Assembly: GCA_016222825.1 (NCBI GenBank)
Contig: JACRQF010000015.1
Span: 62,001-126,000, forward strand
DNA: 64,000 bases
Direction of reading: 5' to 3'
From: Verrucomicrobiota bacterium
GTDB taxonomy: Bacteria; Verrucomicrobiota; Verrucomicrobiia; CAIQCK01
The translations under genes were made by a program, and so were the position numbers. Positions 32,091 through 40,869 of the stretch are shown here, piece by piece. Under the pieces are notes generated by a model that did no database searches, was not told where the DNA came from, and saw only the letters and a list, made by a program, of their open reading frames with translations. How positions within the stretch are numbered: the stretch's first letter is position 1; every line of letters begins with the position of its first letter.

Positions 32091-34265
32091 ATGTCACGCT
32101 TGTTGAAACTCGCCGCGGTGCCGTTGGTGTGCGCCGCGGCGTCGTGGGGCGGCGCAGCGCCCGACGATGCCAACACCCGGCTCAACGTCCGCGACTGCGG
32201 CGCGTCCGGTTCCGCGTTCGAGACGACGGCCGCCACTACCGCCGGCTCGAATCAGATCACCGTCAAGGACGTCGGTGATTTCAAGGCCGGCCAAGGTGTG
32301 ATGGTCTCGCGCTGCAACATCCGCTACGTCAACCCGACGCTCTGGGGGCCGGGCGAGCCTTACATCGGCGCCAGCAAGGACACAGGGCTGGAAATCCGCG
32401 GCTACGACGGCGGTGCGGGCAGTTGGATCGTTTTTCTGCTGGAGATAGACAGCGCGGGGCCGACGTTCCGCTGGAGCGATGATCTGGCGCGCAGTTGGAA
32501 GGCAACAAAGACGCCGGTCTCTAACGATTGGCAGCCGCTGGGCGGCGGCGTCGAGGTGCGGTTCAGCCGGCGCGACTGGAAACCGGGCCACATGATCAGT
32601 TTCAGCGCGCGCGACCAACTCGTCAGCGTGATCGAGAAAATCGAGGGAAACGTGTTGACGCTCCGGGCCGCCGCGAACCGCACGGCCAACGATGCCGTGG
32701 TCAAACACTGCGACAGCATGGCGCTTCAGGCGGCGATTGATCGCGCCGTCCGCGAGAAGAAGAACGTGTTCATCCCGGTCGGCCGATACCGGCTGGCCAG
32801 CGGGCTGTTCGTGCGGAACGCCGGCGCCATCGTCATCGAGGGGCAAAGCTCCGTGGACACGATCCTCGACATCACCGACGGTCAAGGCGCGTGCCTCGCC
32901 CTCGATCACGGCACGGAGGTGACTGTGCGCAACCTCCAGCTTGTCGGCCACACCGGCTTGGCGGAACAACCCGGCGCGTTCAAAACTTCGAGCGGCTTCT
33001 CCTTCTGGGCCTGCACGCTCAAGAGCTGTAGCGGCGCCAGCATCAACGCCACCGAGCGCGTGCTCTTCGAGAACGTCCACGCCCGCCGCATGGCCAGCGA
33101 GTGTTTCATCTCCTACGGCCCGTATCGGCGCGGCGCGGAGGAACCGAAGCACTATACGAAATCGGCGACGTTCCTGCGCTGCTCGGTGACCGACTGCGCG
33201 GCGAACGCCTTCAACAACTGCGACTTCGCCGAGAACACCAGTGTCCTGCACTGCCGGATAGACGGCGCGGGCTGGCACGCTTACGAGGGATCGGGCCGGT
33301 TCATCCGGTTCATTGGCAACTACGTCCGCAACGCCGGCCCCGTCACCATCGGCGACATCCCGCACACGCTGCCGCGACTGGATCATTACCACGACCTCGG
33401 CATCGGCCAGGCCATCGTGCGCGACAACGTCTTCGAAGGCATCGGCCGCTGCGGCGGCGTGACGGTCATCTACGGCACCGCGCAGGTTGTCGTCGCCAAC
33501 AACCTCTTCATCAACTACAACGGCAACGCCATCCACGCCTCCAGCGCCACCGTCCACAACAACTACCCGTCGGGGCACATCACCCTCAGCGGCAACATCA
33601 TTGACCTGACCCACAGTGGCGAGAAACCCGCCTCGCGCATCGGCATCAACGTCAGCGCCTCCGACACGCTCGTCCACGACAACCAGATCTATGTGCGCGG
33701 CGCGTGCGACCCGAAAGTGACCGGCCTCCAACTCCGCGACGGCGCGCTGAACCTGAATGTCCATGACAACCTGATCCGCAATTGCGGCCGGGGCATCGCC
33801 ACACAACGCCTCTTCGGCACGATCACCGAAACCGCCGACTCGCGCACGTTCCGCCAGACGGGCCTGCCGCTCGAATGGCGCACCTCGCATCTCTACCGCA
33901 ACTGGAACGTCGTCTGGCTGAAGGCAAACAAGCCGGCGGGACAGTCCGAGATGGATGGCTACGACGCGACGGCGCTTCAGTTCAAGCTGAAGGAACCCCG
34001 CGACATGAAGGTCGGCGACCGGTTCGAAGTTTTCCCGCCGTCAGCCAACTGGAACATCCACGACAACACCATCACCGGTTGCTCGCAGCCCGTGGCGCTG
34101 ACCAGTTACGGAAGCGACACGTCGTTTTTTCGCGACAACCTCATCGAGCGCGGTGGCGTCACCAACGCCGCGCAAGCCATCATCGTCACCGGTCGCTTCA
34201 AACTGACGGGCAACCACATCGCCGGCTTCGACGAGAAGAGCGCCCATGCTCCGCGATCACCCTAA
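32091..34265 (+). CDS. Exported right-handed parallel beta-helix protein (pectate-lyase-like)
   Basis: About 724 residues from the ATG at 32091, giving the signal SRLLKLAAVPLVCAAASWGGA; ATGs at 32022 and 32028 would extend it. Residues 30-90 begin LNVRDCGASGSAFETTA, an opening common to pectate-lyase-superfamily helices; central residues carry ladder-like repeats (NVFEGIGRCGG, NNLFINYNGNA, NNYPSGHITLSGN, HDNQIYVRG, HDNLIRNCG). A domain of about 110 residues is inserted near residue 100. It probably binds or cleaves an extracellular polysaccharide; no catalytic triad can be identified. The end is not followed by an obvious terminator. Confidence 0.83.
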   Translation: MSRLLKLAAVPLVCAAASWGGAAPDDANTRLNVRDCGASGSAFETTAATTAGSNQITVKDVGDFKAGQGVMVSRCNIRYVNPTLWGPGEPYIGASKDTGLEIRGYDGGAGSWIVFLLEIDSAGPTFRWSDDLARSWKATKTPVSNDWQPLGGGVEVRFSRRDWKPGHMISFSARDQLVSVIEKIEGNVLTLRAAANRTANDAVVKHCDSMALQAAIDRAVREKKNVFIPVGRYRLASGLFVRNAGAIVIEGQSSVDTILDITDGQGACLALDHGTEVTVRNLQLVGHTGLAEQPGAFKTSSGFSFWACTLKSCSGASINATERVLFENVHARRMASECFISYGPYRRGAEEPKHYTKSATFLRCSVTDCAANAFNNCDFAENTSVLHCRIDGAGWHAYEGSGRFIRFIGNYVRNAGPVTIGDIPHTLPRLDHYHDLGIGQAIVRDNVFEGIGRCGGVTVIYGTAQVVVANNLFINYNGNAIHASSATVHNNYPSGHITLSGNIIDLTHSGEKPASRIGINVSASDTLVHDNQIYVRGACDPKVTGLQLRDGALNLNVHDNLIRNCGRGIATQRLFGTITETADSRTFRQTGLPLEWRTSHLYRNWNVVWLKANKPAGQSEMDGYDATALQFKLKEPRDMKVGDRFEVFPPSANWNIHDNTITGCSQPVALTSYGSDTSFFRDNLIERGGVTNAAQAIIVTGRFKLTGNHIAGFDEKSAHAPRSP

Positions 34266-34322
34266 TCACACTCCGCCTGGATGGACGGGGCGCCGGTGGC
34301 TCATCGAAGCAAACACCGCGCG

Positions 34323-35354
34323 TCAACTGGCCGGCAAGAAAGCGCGTTGTGTCTCGGTGAACTTGATGATCTGATTCATCATCTCCACGCATTGGACGGG
34401 GTAATGGCCGGAGGCGGACTCGGCGGAAAGCATCACGTGATCGGTGCCGTCTAGGATCGCGTTGGCCACATCGCATACCTCGGCACGGGTCGGGATCGGA
34501 TGTTCGGTCATGCTTTCGAGCATCTGTGTCGCGGTGATGACGAACTTCTTTGCCCGGTTGCATTTGCTGATGATGCGCTTCTGGACGAACGGCACCTCGT
34601 AAATGGGAATGGAGATGCCCATGTCCCCGCGCGCCACCATGATGCCTTCGCAGACCGGGATGATCTCGTCAATGTTCCAGATTCCCTCCCGGTTTTCGAT
34701 CTTGGCAACGACACCGCAGGAGTGCGAATGACTCTTCAGGTGGTCGCGCAAGTGGAGGATGTCCTGTTTGTCTCGAACGAACGACTGCGCGATGTAATCC
34801 ACCTTGTGCTCGATACAGAAAAGGATGTCCTCCCTGTCCTTGGGGGTCAGGCCTTGGATGTCTAACTTCACGCCAGGAATGTTGATTCCCTTATGTTCCT
34901 TGATCGCGCCGCCGACAACCACGCGGGTTTTAAGACCGGTCTTGCTTCTGGCTTCGACCACGAGCGCGATGTTGCCGTCGTCAATATAGACTTGCTGCCC
35001 CGGCTTGATCGGCTGAAGGGATCCCGCCCAATCGAATGGAATGCGGTCGCCTTCGCCCGAGATGTCTTCGGTCGTGAGCCAGAGGGTTTGCCGCTTTTTG
35101 ACAACAACCGGCTTCTTGTCTTTCAACTTGCCGATCCTCATGCGGTAACCCTCAAGGTCGCCCAGGATGCGAATGTGGCGGCGGTATTTCCTGTTCAGTT
35201 CTCTCACCAAACGAATCTTCTGAAGGTGCTCATCGAGCGTCCCGTGGGAGAAGTTGAGTCGCGCCACGTCCATCCCGGCGCGTATCATCTGACGGAGGAT
35301 GCTTTCCTTGTCCGACGCAGGGCCGAGCGTGCAAATGATTTTTGTTTTCGTCAT
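34323..35354 (-). CDS. pyk: Short pyruvate kinase lacking the C-terminal domain
   Basis: A 343-residue protein from the ATG at 35354 (TKTKIICTLGPAS, the normal pyruvate kinase N-terminus). The catalytic motifs VVAKIENREG and GIMVARGDMGISIP, and the ATATQ-type loop VITATQMLESM with PTRAEVCDVANAILDG, are intact. The usual enzyme is about 470 residues; this one stops after the A domain, missing the roughly 120-residue C domain that holds the allosteric site. The motif normally DLxGPKIRxG reads GDLEGYRMRIG. Only 57 bp separate the stop from the next gene, so the truncation is not a recent frameshift. It makes pyruvate and ATP from phosphoenolpyruvate; here probably unregulated. Confidence 0.88.
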   Translation of the reverse strand: MTKTKIICTLGPASDKESILRQMIRAGMDVARLNFSHGTLDEHLQKIRLVRELNRKYRRHIRILGDLEGYRMRIGKLKDKKPVVVKKRQTLWLTTEDISGEGDRIPFDWAGSLQPIKPGQQVYIDDGNIALVVEARSKTGLKTRVVVGGAIKEHKGINIPGVKLDIQGLTPKDREDILFCIEHKVDYIAQSFVRDKQDILHLRDHLKSHSHSCGVVAKIENREGIWNIDEIIPVCEGIMVARGDMGISIPIYEVPFVQKRIISKCNRAKKFVITATQMLESMTEHPIPTRAEVCDVANAILDGTDHVMLSAESASGHYPVQCVEMMNQIIKFTETQRAFLPAS

Positions 35355-35373
35355 GGGAGATCGTCCAAGGGGA

Positions 35374-36684
35374 TCACTGCTTGTCGGTCTGCGTGGCAAA
35401 GCCTTTGATGGTGTTCTTCAGCAGCCTGATGTCGCGCGTTTCGTTGCCGAGCCGCACGGCGCTGCGTTGGGCCGGCTCGCGCGTTTCGATGATCTCGTTT
35501 CCGGTGATCACGATGGATTCGGTGGCGCCCTGCACGTCAATCGCCACGCCCTTCTCGTCGCCGCTGTCCACAATGCGGTTGTGCTCGATCCGGTTGCGGT
35601 GACCGGCGAAATCCCTGCCGCGTTCGGGCCGGAACAGTACACCGACGCTCTTGCTGCGGAGGATTTCGTTGTGGCAGACGAGGTTGTCGGTGTCGCGGTG
35701 GCCGATGGAAATGCCGACGCGGTTGCCGACGAGGCGGTTCTTCTCGGCGAGGCCGTGTTTCACGCCCCAGCAGAAGAAGATGCCGATGTTGTTTTCTTCG
35801 ATCCGGTTGTTGCGGATGACGGGCCGCTGCGAGCCGGAGCCGGGGTGGAGTCCGAGGCCGGTGTTGTTGAGGCTGGCGCAGTTTTCCACGGCGACGTCGT
35901 GACAGATTTGCCAACTGATGCCGTCGCCGTTGTAGTTGCGGGCCGTGACGCCGCGGATGGCGATGCGGTTGCAGTCCTGGAGGAAGATGCAGCCGGCGTG
36001 GTTGCCGTCGAGGTTCTCGTTCTTCTCCCGGTTGCCGTCGAGCGTGAGGTCTTCGATGGTGATGTCGGAGACATTCTCGCCGCTCAGCAACGGAAAGAGC
36101 GTGGCGGCCCTCGCCTCGCCAATCTGCCAGAAGTTCTCGCGGGGCGCGCGGTCGAGCTTGAATCGGTTGCCGCTGCGGGCGACCAGCGTCCGTTTGACGA
36201 CGGTCCTGCCGGCTTTGGGCTTGTCCTTGGCGAAGAGCGCAATGCCATCCCCCACCTCGAAGCCGGCGGCGTCGGCGAGCGTGATCTCCTGGTCATACCA
36301 GTCCGTGTCGGCGGCGAGTTTGGTGGTGACGGACGGCTCCTTGAGCAGAACGCTGTCCGCGCCGGAACCGACGAGCCGGACTCTGGATTGGAGATAAACG
36401 GCGTTTCGCATCCGGTAGGTGCCTGGCAGGACACGGACGGTGCCGCCGCCGAGCCGCGCGACGTAATCCACCGCCGCTTGCAGCACACGGTCTGACGCGC
36501 CGACCAAGTCTGCCTTTTCCGGGCCGACGGTGACGGTGAGCCGCTGGTTCCAGTTCGGCTCGACCACGGTGTCGCCGGAGGTGGCGCGGGGATGGGTGAC
36601 CGGCGGACGTTCCGCGGCGGCCAGTGTGTTGGCGAGAATGAGGGCCGCCGCGAGAGCGGCTGAGAAGACGCATTGGATTCTCAT
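35374..36684 (-). CDS. Exported right-handed parallel beta-helix protein
   Basis: A 436-residue protein from the ATG at 36684. Signal: RIQCVFSAALAAALILANTLAAA. The opening VGASDRVLQAAVDYVARLGGGTVRVLPG is the standard start of pectate-lyase-like helices, and the ladder is dense with Asn: RNNRIEENNIGIFF, KNRLVGNRVG, CHNEILRSKSV, EHNRIVDSGDE, TGNEIIE, LKNTIKG. It resembles sugar-processing or NosD/CASH-type helices. It ends 19 bp before pyk on the same strand, so the two are probably co-transcribed even though one product is exported and the other cytoplasmic. Confidence 0.86.
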   Translation of the reverse strand: MRIQCVFSAALAAALILANTLAAAERPPVTHPRATSGDTVVEPNWNQRLTVTVGPEKADLVGASDRVLQAAVDYVARLGGGTVRVLPGTYRMRNAVYLQSRVRLVGSGADSVLLKEPSVTTKLAADTDWYDQEITLADAAGFEVGDGIALFAKDKPKAGRTVVKRTLVARSGNRFKLDRAPRENFWQIGEARAATLFPLLSGENVSDITIEDLTLDGNREKNENLDGNHAGCIFLQDCNRIAIRGVTARNYNGDGISWQICHDVAVENCASLNNTGLGLHPGSGSQRPVIRNNRIEENNIGIFFCWGVKHGLAEKNRLVGNRVGISIGHRDTDNLVCHNEILRSKSVGVLFRPERGRDFAGHRNRIEHNRIVDSGDEKGVAIDVQGATESIVITGNEIIETREPAQRSAVRLGNETRDIRLLKNTIKGFATQTDKQ

Positions 36685-36705
36685 TGCGCTGTCGTTTAGT
36701 CCCGG

Positions 36706-36738
36706 CGCCGTCACAACACAAGCTGAAAGGTGACGGCG
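36706..36738 (-). terminator. Stem-loop between rpoN and the beta-helix gene
   Basis: Perfect 9-bp arms, CGCCGTCAC (36706-36714) and GTGACGGCG (36730-36738), with a 15-nt loop, 24 bp after the rpoN stop. There is no clear T tract on the minus strand, so it may be a weak terminator, an mRNA-stabilising hairpin, or a regulatory site upstream of the beta-helix gene. Confidence 0.4.
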
Positions 36739-36762
36739 TTTCTGGCAGCCGCTCGCAGACGG

Positions 36763-38883
36763 TTATGATGCGGGTTGCGGCGCGTTGGCGGCGCCGTTGC
36801 TTTTCACCCGCGCGCTGGACGAGGGGATGTTCAGTTCGCCGCGATACTTGGCCACGGTGCGGCGGGCGATGTCCAGGCCGCGCTGCTTGAGGATGGCGGC
36901 GACCTCCTGGTCGGCCAGTGGCTTCGCCGGGTCTTCCTTTTCGATCAATTCCTTGACGAGATCCTTGACTCGCTGGCTGGCGAGCGCCTCGCCGCTGGCG
37001 GTGGTGTAGCCGGGCGTGAAGAAGTATTTGATCTCAAACACGCCGTGGGGCGTCGCCATGTATTTGTTGGCGCTGGCGCGGCTGACGGTGGTCTCGTGGA
37101 CGCCAAGCAGGCGGGGATTGTCCAGTTCGCGGCCCGGCACGCGGCTGCGATGGCGTCGGCGGTTGAAATCATCCGCCTCGGCGTTCGGGCAATCGGCTTC
37201 GCGACGGTTGCCGGCACCCTCTTGAATTTCAGCCAGCGCGCCGCAATAGGGGCAGACGGCTTTTTCGACGGCGCCGTCCATCTTGAACGTCTCGCCGCAA
37301 CGGTAGGCCACGTCGCTCATGCGCAACGGCCGCAGATGACCGGGGCCATTCTCGAAAAACTCGCGCTGCGCCCGGACGATCTCGCTGGCGATGTTCTGGA
37401 TCGTCTGTTGGCGCTGGGCGATGCTGCGAATGAGGAACTTGCCCGCCTGGATGCGCTCGCGAACATATTGGACCACCTCGGGGGTCGCGTTCTCCTCCGC
37501 CATCATCTCGCGGTAAGAATCGCTGATGCGCAGGTGGGGAATGCGCTCGTCGTTGAGAAGGACAACGAACTCGCCGCGGTCTTTCACCACCACCACGTCC
37601 GGCTCGACGTAAGGATTGATCTCCGCGCCGAACATGCGGCCCGGTTTCGGTTCGAGCCGGCTGATGCCCTCGGCGGCCTGTTGCGCCTCTTCCACCGTGA
37701 CGCCGAGCGCGGCGGCGAGCTTTGGCATGTCGCGGGTGGCGAGCAACGCGAGACGTTCGCGCACGATCCGCGCTTCCAGCCCGCCGGACTTGTCGAGCCG
37801 CGCCAGTTGGATCAACAGGCATTCGCCCAGCGTCCGCGCGCCGACGCCGACGGGATCGAGCGCCTGCACCAACTCAAGGGCGCGGCGCATGGTGTCGAGC
37901 GTGACCTCCGGCGCGGGCCGCAGAAACAACAGCGGCAGATCGAGCCGTTGGCCGGCCTGCAGCGCCGCAGCGAGTTCTTCCGTCTGGGCGCCGCTGAAAA
38001 CCTCCGCGAGCACCTCGCGCGGCGCCGGCACGGGCGCGTCTTCCTCAACGACCGCGCGCAACTGCCGCGCCAGTTCCTGGCGGAGGCGACCGATGGTTTC
38101 GCGCGCCGGTTTCATTACGTTCTCGTTGACCGGCTCCGACGCGGGCGCGGGCGTCGCTGGTGGCGTCGGCTGCTTGCCCGGTTCCGGTTCGAGCAACTGG
38201 CGGCAGATGTCGTGCAACCTCTCCTGCCAGCCGAGCAGTTGCCCGCGCTTCGACCGCTCGAACGATTCGGTCAATTCCTTCTCGATGAGCGCGCGCGCCC
38301 ACGTCGCGGACGGCTCGCCGGCCTCCCGGCGGCGGGCGCAAACCTGCAACGCGAAATCAACCAGCGCAGCGGCCATCTCCTCGTGCGCCACCAGATAACC
38401 GTCGTCGTTGAGGCTGCCGATGATGATCTCGGCCGCGCGCCGCATCGCGTCGTCGGCATCGCTGGTGCCGAGCTGGCTGAGCAGGTGTTCCTGAAGCGAC
38501 TCCGGCTGGACGATGGAATCGAACAGGAACTGGCGGCGCTCCTCGTCCTCGGCGCTGCGGCTGTAATTGCGGTTGCTTTGGGTGAAGTAGTCGCGCCACT
38601 CGTCGTCGAGTTGCTTCAGCGCCTCGAACTCCTGCCGGAACTCGTCCGTCGTTTCGGCGCGGCCGTCGCGCGGCGCTTCGCCGGTGGTCTCCGGCGGCTG
38701 GTCGAGGCTGACGCTCTCCTGCGGGATTTCCTCCAGCGTGGGGTTTCGCTCCAACTCCTGCTTCACCAAGTCGCTCAGTTCCAGCGTGCCCGCCTGGAGC
38801 ATCTGGAGATTAAGCTGCATGTGAGGCGCCAGCATTTGCTGAAGCCCCATGCGCTGCACCTGGTGTAAGGAAACGCCGGCCAT
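36763..38883 (-). CDS. rpoN: RNA polymerase sigma-54 factor with two large insertions
   Basis: A 706-residue protein from the ATG at 38883 (AGVSLHQVQRMGLQQMLAP, the Gln-rich activator-contact region I). Sigma-54 is normally about 480 residues. A roughly 120-residue Pro/Glu-rich insertion lies in the core-binding region between GSLNDDGYLVAHE and ALDPVGVGARTLGECLL. A second insertion (about 527-591) splits the promoter-binding helix-turn-helix between MSDVA and LLGVHETTVSR; it has Cys529, Cys544, Cys547 (CPYCG) and Cys565, like a zinc ribbon. The RpoN box ARRTVAKYR follows near 675. It directs RNA polymerase to -24/-12 promoters; no activator gene is nearby. Confidence 0.92.
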   Translation of the reverse strand: MAGVSLHQVQRMGLQQMLAPHMQLNLQMLQAGTLELSDLVKQELERNPTLEEIPQESVSLDQPPETTGEAPRDGRAETTDEFRQEFEALKQLDDEWRDYFTQSNRNYSRSAEDEERRQFLFDSIVQPESLQEHLLSQLGTSDADDAMRRAAEIIIGSLNDDGYLVAHEEMAAALVDFALQVCARRREAGEPSATWARALIEKELTESFERSKRGQLLGWQERLHDICRQLLEPEPGKQPTPPATPAPASEPVNENVMKPARETIGRLRQELARQLRAVVEEDAPVPAPREVLAEVFSGAQTEELAAALQAGQRLDLPLLFLRPAPEVTLDTMRRALELVQALDPVGVGARTLGECLLIQLARLDKSGGLEARIVRERLALLATRDMPKLAAALGVTVEEAQQAAEGISRLEPKPGRMFGAEINPYVEPDVVVVKDRGEFVVLLNDERIPHLRISDSYREMMAEENATPEVVQYVRERIQAGKFLIRSIAQRQQTIQNIASEIVRAQREFFENGPGHLRPLRMSDVAYRCGETFKMDGAVEKAVCPYCGALAEIQEGAGNRREADCPNAEADDFNRRRHRSRVPGRELDNPRLLGVHETTVSRASANKYMATPHGVFEIKYFFTPGYTTASGEALASQRVKDLVKELIEKEDPAKPLADQEVAAILKQRGLDIARRTVAKYRGELNIPSSSARVKSNGAANAPQPAS

Positions 38884-38941
38884 AATCACATTTGCCGCGG
38901 ACCGCCACTTTGCGACCACCTTTGGCGATCCACGGCGGCGC

Positions 38942-38970
38942 AATATAGGAAGGCCGTGCGACGCCAGCAA
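38942..38970 (-). promoter_or_regulatory. Weak candidate promoter of rpoN
   Basis: On the minus strand: TTGCTG (38970-38965), 17-bp spacer, TATATT (38947-38942), about 58 bp before the rpoN ATG. The -10 is good and the -35 is poor. Confidence 0.32.
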
Positions 38971-39012
38971 GCTGAAAGCCTGAAAGCCCGAAACAGGGCC
39001 GGTCACTCCGGC

Positions 39013-39040
39013 TTGCCTCGCGGCGTTGGCGGGCTAGAGT
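39013..39040 (+). promoter_or_regulatory. Candidate promoter abutting the DNA glycosylase start
   Basis: TTGCCT (39013-39018), 16-bp spacer, TAGAGT (39035-39040), ending only 6 bp before the GTG start at 39047. There is no ribosome site, so transcription would begin at or next to the start codon (leaderless). Confidence 0.35.
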
Positions 39041-39046
39041 GCCGGC

Positions 39047-39895
39047 GTGAATGTGACCGCGCGCGATTTTTATCTGGGCCACACGCTGGAGTGCGGCCAG
39101 GCGTTTCGTTGGCGGCGGCTGGGCGATGGCGGCTACGAAGGCGTCGTGGGCCGGGCCGTCGTCCGCGCGGCCCAAACCGGCAACATACTGACGCTCACGG
39201 GAGCGCCGGCGAGGACACTGGCGCATTACTTCCAACTCCACGAAGACCTCGCCGCCATTGTCCGCACGTTTCCAGACGACCCGCACATGCGGCGCGCGGT
39301 GGCGTTCGGCCGCGGCATGAGGCTGCTGCGTCAGGAGCCGTGGGAATGCCTCGCATCGTTCATCTGCTCCTCGGCGAAACAGTTTGTCCAGATATGTCAG
39401 GTCGTGGACAGCCTCTGCCGCGCGCTCGGCGAACCGTTTGAAGCCGGCGGCCGCAACGAGTTCGCTTTTCCCGCGGCCGGGGCCGTGGCGCGGGCGACGC
39501 ACGGCCAGCTCTGGGCGTGCAAGATGGGGTTTCGAGCCAAGAACCTGCTCGCGGCGGCGCGGCTGGTTGATTCGGGGAGGGTGCGGCTGGAGACGATCTC
39601 GGCGATGGATTATCCGCGCGCGGTCGAGGAGTTGATGAAGCTGCCGGGCGTCGGCCCAAAGGTCGCCGATTGCGCGCTGTTGTTCGGCTGGGGCCGGCAG
39701 GAGGCGTTTCCGATAGACGTGTGGATCGAACGCGCGTTGCGGCGGCTTTATTTCGCCAGCCAGCGCCATGTGACACGACGCCGGCTTGTGGAGTTTCACC
39801 GGAGTTACTTCGGCCCCTATGCGGGCTACGCGCAGCAATACCTCTTCCACTACGTCCGCAACAACCCTCAATCGCTTGCCGCCGCGCCCAGATAA
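39047..39895 (+). CDS. OGG1-type 8-oxoguanine DNA glycosylase/AP lyase
   Basis: A 282-residue protein with a GTG start. The layout is that of eukaryote-like OGG1: an N-terminal beta domain with LECGQAFRWRR, then the helix-hairpin-helix LPGVGPKVADCALLFGW. Catalytic Lys205 lies in GPKVADC and the conserved Asp224 in FPIDVWIERAL, 19 residues later, exactly the spacing of Lys249/Asp268 in human OGG1. It removes 8-oxoguanine opposite cytosine and nicks the strand. It is divergent from rpoN and overlaps the convergent carbonic anhydrase gene by 28 bp at the 3' end. Confidence 0.93.
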   Translation: MNVTARDFYLGHTLECGQAFRWRRLGDGGYEGVVGRAVVRAAQTGNILTLTGAPARTLAHYFQLHEDLAAIVRTFPDDPHMRRAVAFGRGMRLLRQEPWECLASFICSSAKQFVQICQVVDSLCRALGEPFEAGGRNEFAFPAAGAVARATHGQLWACKMGFRAKNLLAAARLVDSGRVRLETISAMDYPRAVEELMKLPGVGPKVADCALLFGWGRQEAFPIDVWIERALRRLYFASQRHVTRRRLVEFHRSYFGPYAGYAQQYLFHYVRNNPQSLAAAPR

Positions 39896-40407
39896 ATCCG
39901 CGCCAGCTTGGCGTATTTCTCAGCGGACGCGCGAAGTTTGCCACGCTCGACCGCGCCCAGCGAACTGACCACCTTCGCCGGTGCGCCATAGACCAGCGAG
40001 CCGTCGGGCACGCGCAGACCTTTCGTCAACAGGGCGTTCGCGCCGATGATGCACTGGTTGCCGACAACACAGCCGTCCATCACGGTCGCGCCCATGCCGA
40101 CGAGCGTTTCGTCGCCGATGGTGCAGGCGTGCAGCGTCACCTGGTGGCCAACGGTGCAATACGCGCCGACGACGCAAGCGATGTCGCTGGCGACGTGGCA
40201 GGTGGAATTGTCCTGAATGTTCGTGAACGGTCCGACCTTCACCGGCGCGATGTCGCCGCGCAGGACGGTGTTGAACCAGACGCTGGCGCCCTCGCCGAGC
40301 GTTACCGCGCCGACGAGCCGCGCGCCCGCCGCCAGAAAGGTCTGCGGGCCAAGCACGGGCCGTTTGTCGCCAAAAGCGATCAGTTGGCCGGAAAGCGGAT
40401 GGCTCAT
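39868..40407 (-). CDS. Gamma-carbonic anhydrase family protein (left-handed beta-helix)
   Basis: A 179-residue protein from the ATG at 40407. Hexapeptide repeats of a left-handed beta-helix (VGAVTLGEGASVWFNTVLRG, IQDNSTCHV, VGHQVTLHACTIGD, VGMGATVMDG) match the YrdA/CaiE/gamma-CA group. The zinc ligands would be His in STCHV and in VGHQVTLHA, as in the archaeal enzyme Cam. Trimeric. Function ranges from CO2 hydration to acyl-CoA-linked reactions; activity is not proven by motifs alone. Its stop lies within the end of the convergent glycosylase gene. Confidence 0.9.
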   Translation of the reverse strand: MSHPLSGQLIAFGDKRPVLGPQTFLAAGARLVGAVTLGEGASVWFNTVLRGDIAPVKVGPFTNIQDNSTCHVASDIACVVGAYCTVGHQVTLHACTIGDETLVGMGATVMDGCVVGNQCIIGANALLTKGLRVPDGSLVYGAPAKVVSSLGAVERGKLRASAEKYAKLARIYLGAAASD

Positions 40408-40442
40408 GCCGGCAAGTGTAGCCACACCCGCCGCAAAAGCAA

Positions 40443-40479
40443 ATCCCGACCCCGAACGCAAGACGAGCGGGGCCGGGAT
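40443..40479 (-). terminator. Rho-independent-like terminator of the His/Tyr-rich gene
   Basis: Read on the minus strand, a 12-bp GC-rich stem with one mismatch (arms 40479-40468 and 40454-40443) and a 13-nt loop, followed by TTTGCTTTTG. It lies 24 bp after the stop at 40504 and before the carbonic anhydrase start at 40407, so it would separate the two genes. Confidence 0.6.
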
Positions 40480-40503
40480 TGCAAGAGACGACAGGGTTTG
40501 CTG

Positions 40504-40869
40504 CTACCAACAATAAGCCGGCCGATAAACGTAGCCGCGGTTGTAGTAAGCCGGATACGAGTAGGAGTAGCTCACCGGGGCCGAATAATACGCCGGGGTC
40601 GAGGAGTAATAATAGGTGCCGCTTGTCGGCTCGCTATAGATCACCGGCGACGGATACACGACGGGCGGCGTGTAATACGCCGGCGCATACGAGTAACTGG
40701 GAAACCCGAAACCGATGCCAAAGCTCCAGCCACCGTGCCCATGATGACCCCAATGATGGCCTCCGTGATGTCCGCCGTGATGCCCGCCATGTCTTCCCTG
40801 CGCCTGGCTCAGACTTGTTCCGACGACCAAGATCAGTGCACCAATTATTACTGTCAGCAGCTTCTTCAT
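40504..40869 (-). CDS. Small secreted His/Gly- and Tyr/Pro-rich protein
   Basis: A 121-residue protein from the ATG at 40869 with an AGGT-containing ribosome site. Signal peptide: KKLLTVIIGALILVVGTSLSQAQG. Residues 25-45 are a run of GGHH units ending in WGHHGHGGW, suited to binding divalent metal; the rest is Tyr/Pro/Ser-rich (AYYTPPVVYPSP, YYYSSTPAYYSAP) with a single Cys near the end. No enzyme family is recognised. Similar low-complexity exported proteins are found in several Verrucomicrobia and Planctomycetes. Possible roles: metal capture or a wall/outer-surface matrix; neither is shown. It has its own terminator. Confidence 0.75.
   Translation of the reverse strand: MKKLLTVIIGALILVVGTSLSQAQGRHGGHHGGHHGGHHWGHHGHGGWSFGIGFGFPSYSYAPAYYTPPVVYPSPVIYSEPTSGTYYYSSTPAYYSAPVSYSYSYPAYYNRGYVYRPAYCW

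Noticed and set aside
37110..37310. Frameshift or chimeric assembly as the cause of the rpoN insertion
   Set aside because: The insert keeps the reading frame, base composition and a coherent Cys pattern; not excluded entirely, hence listed as a check.
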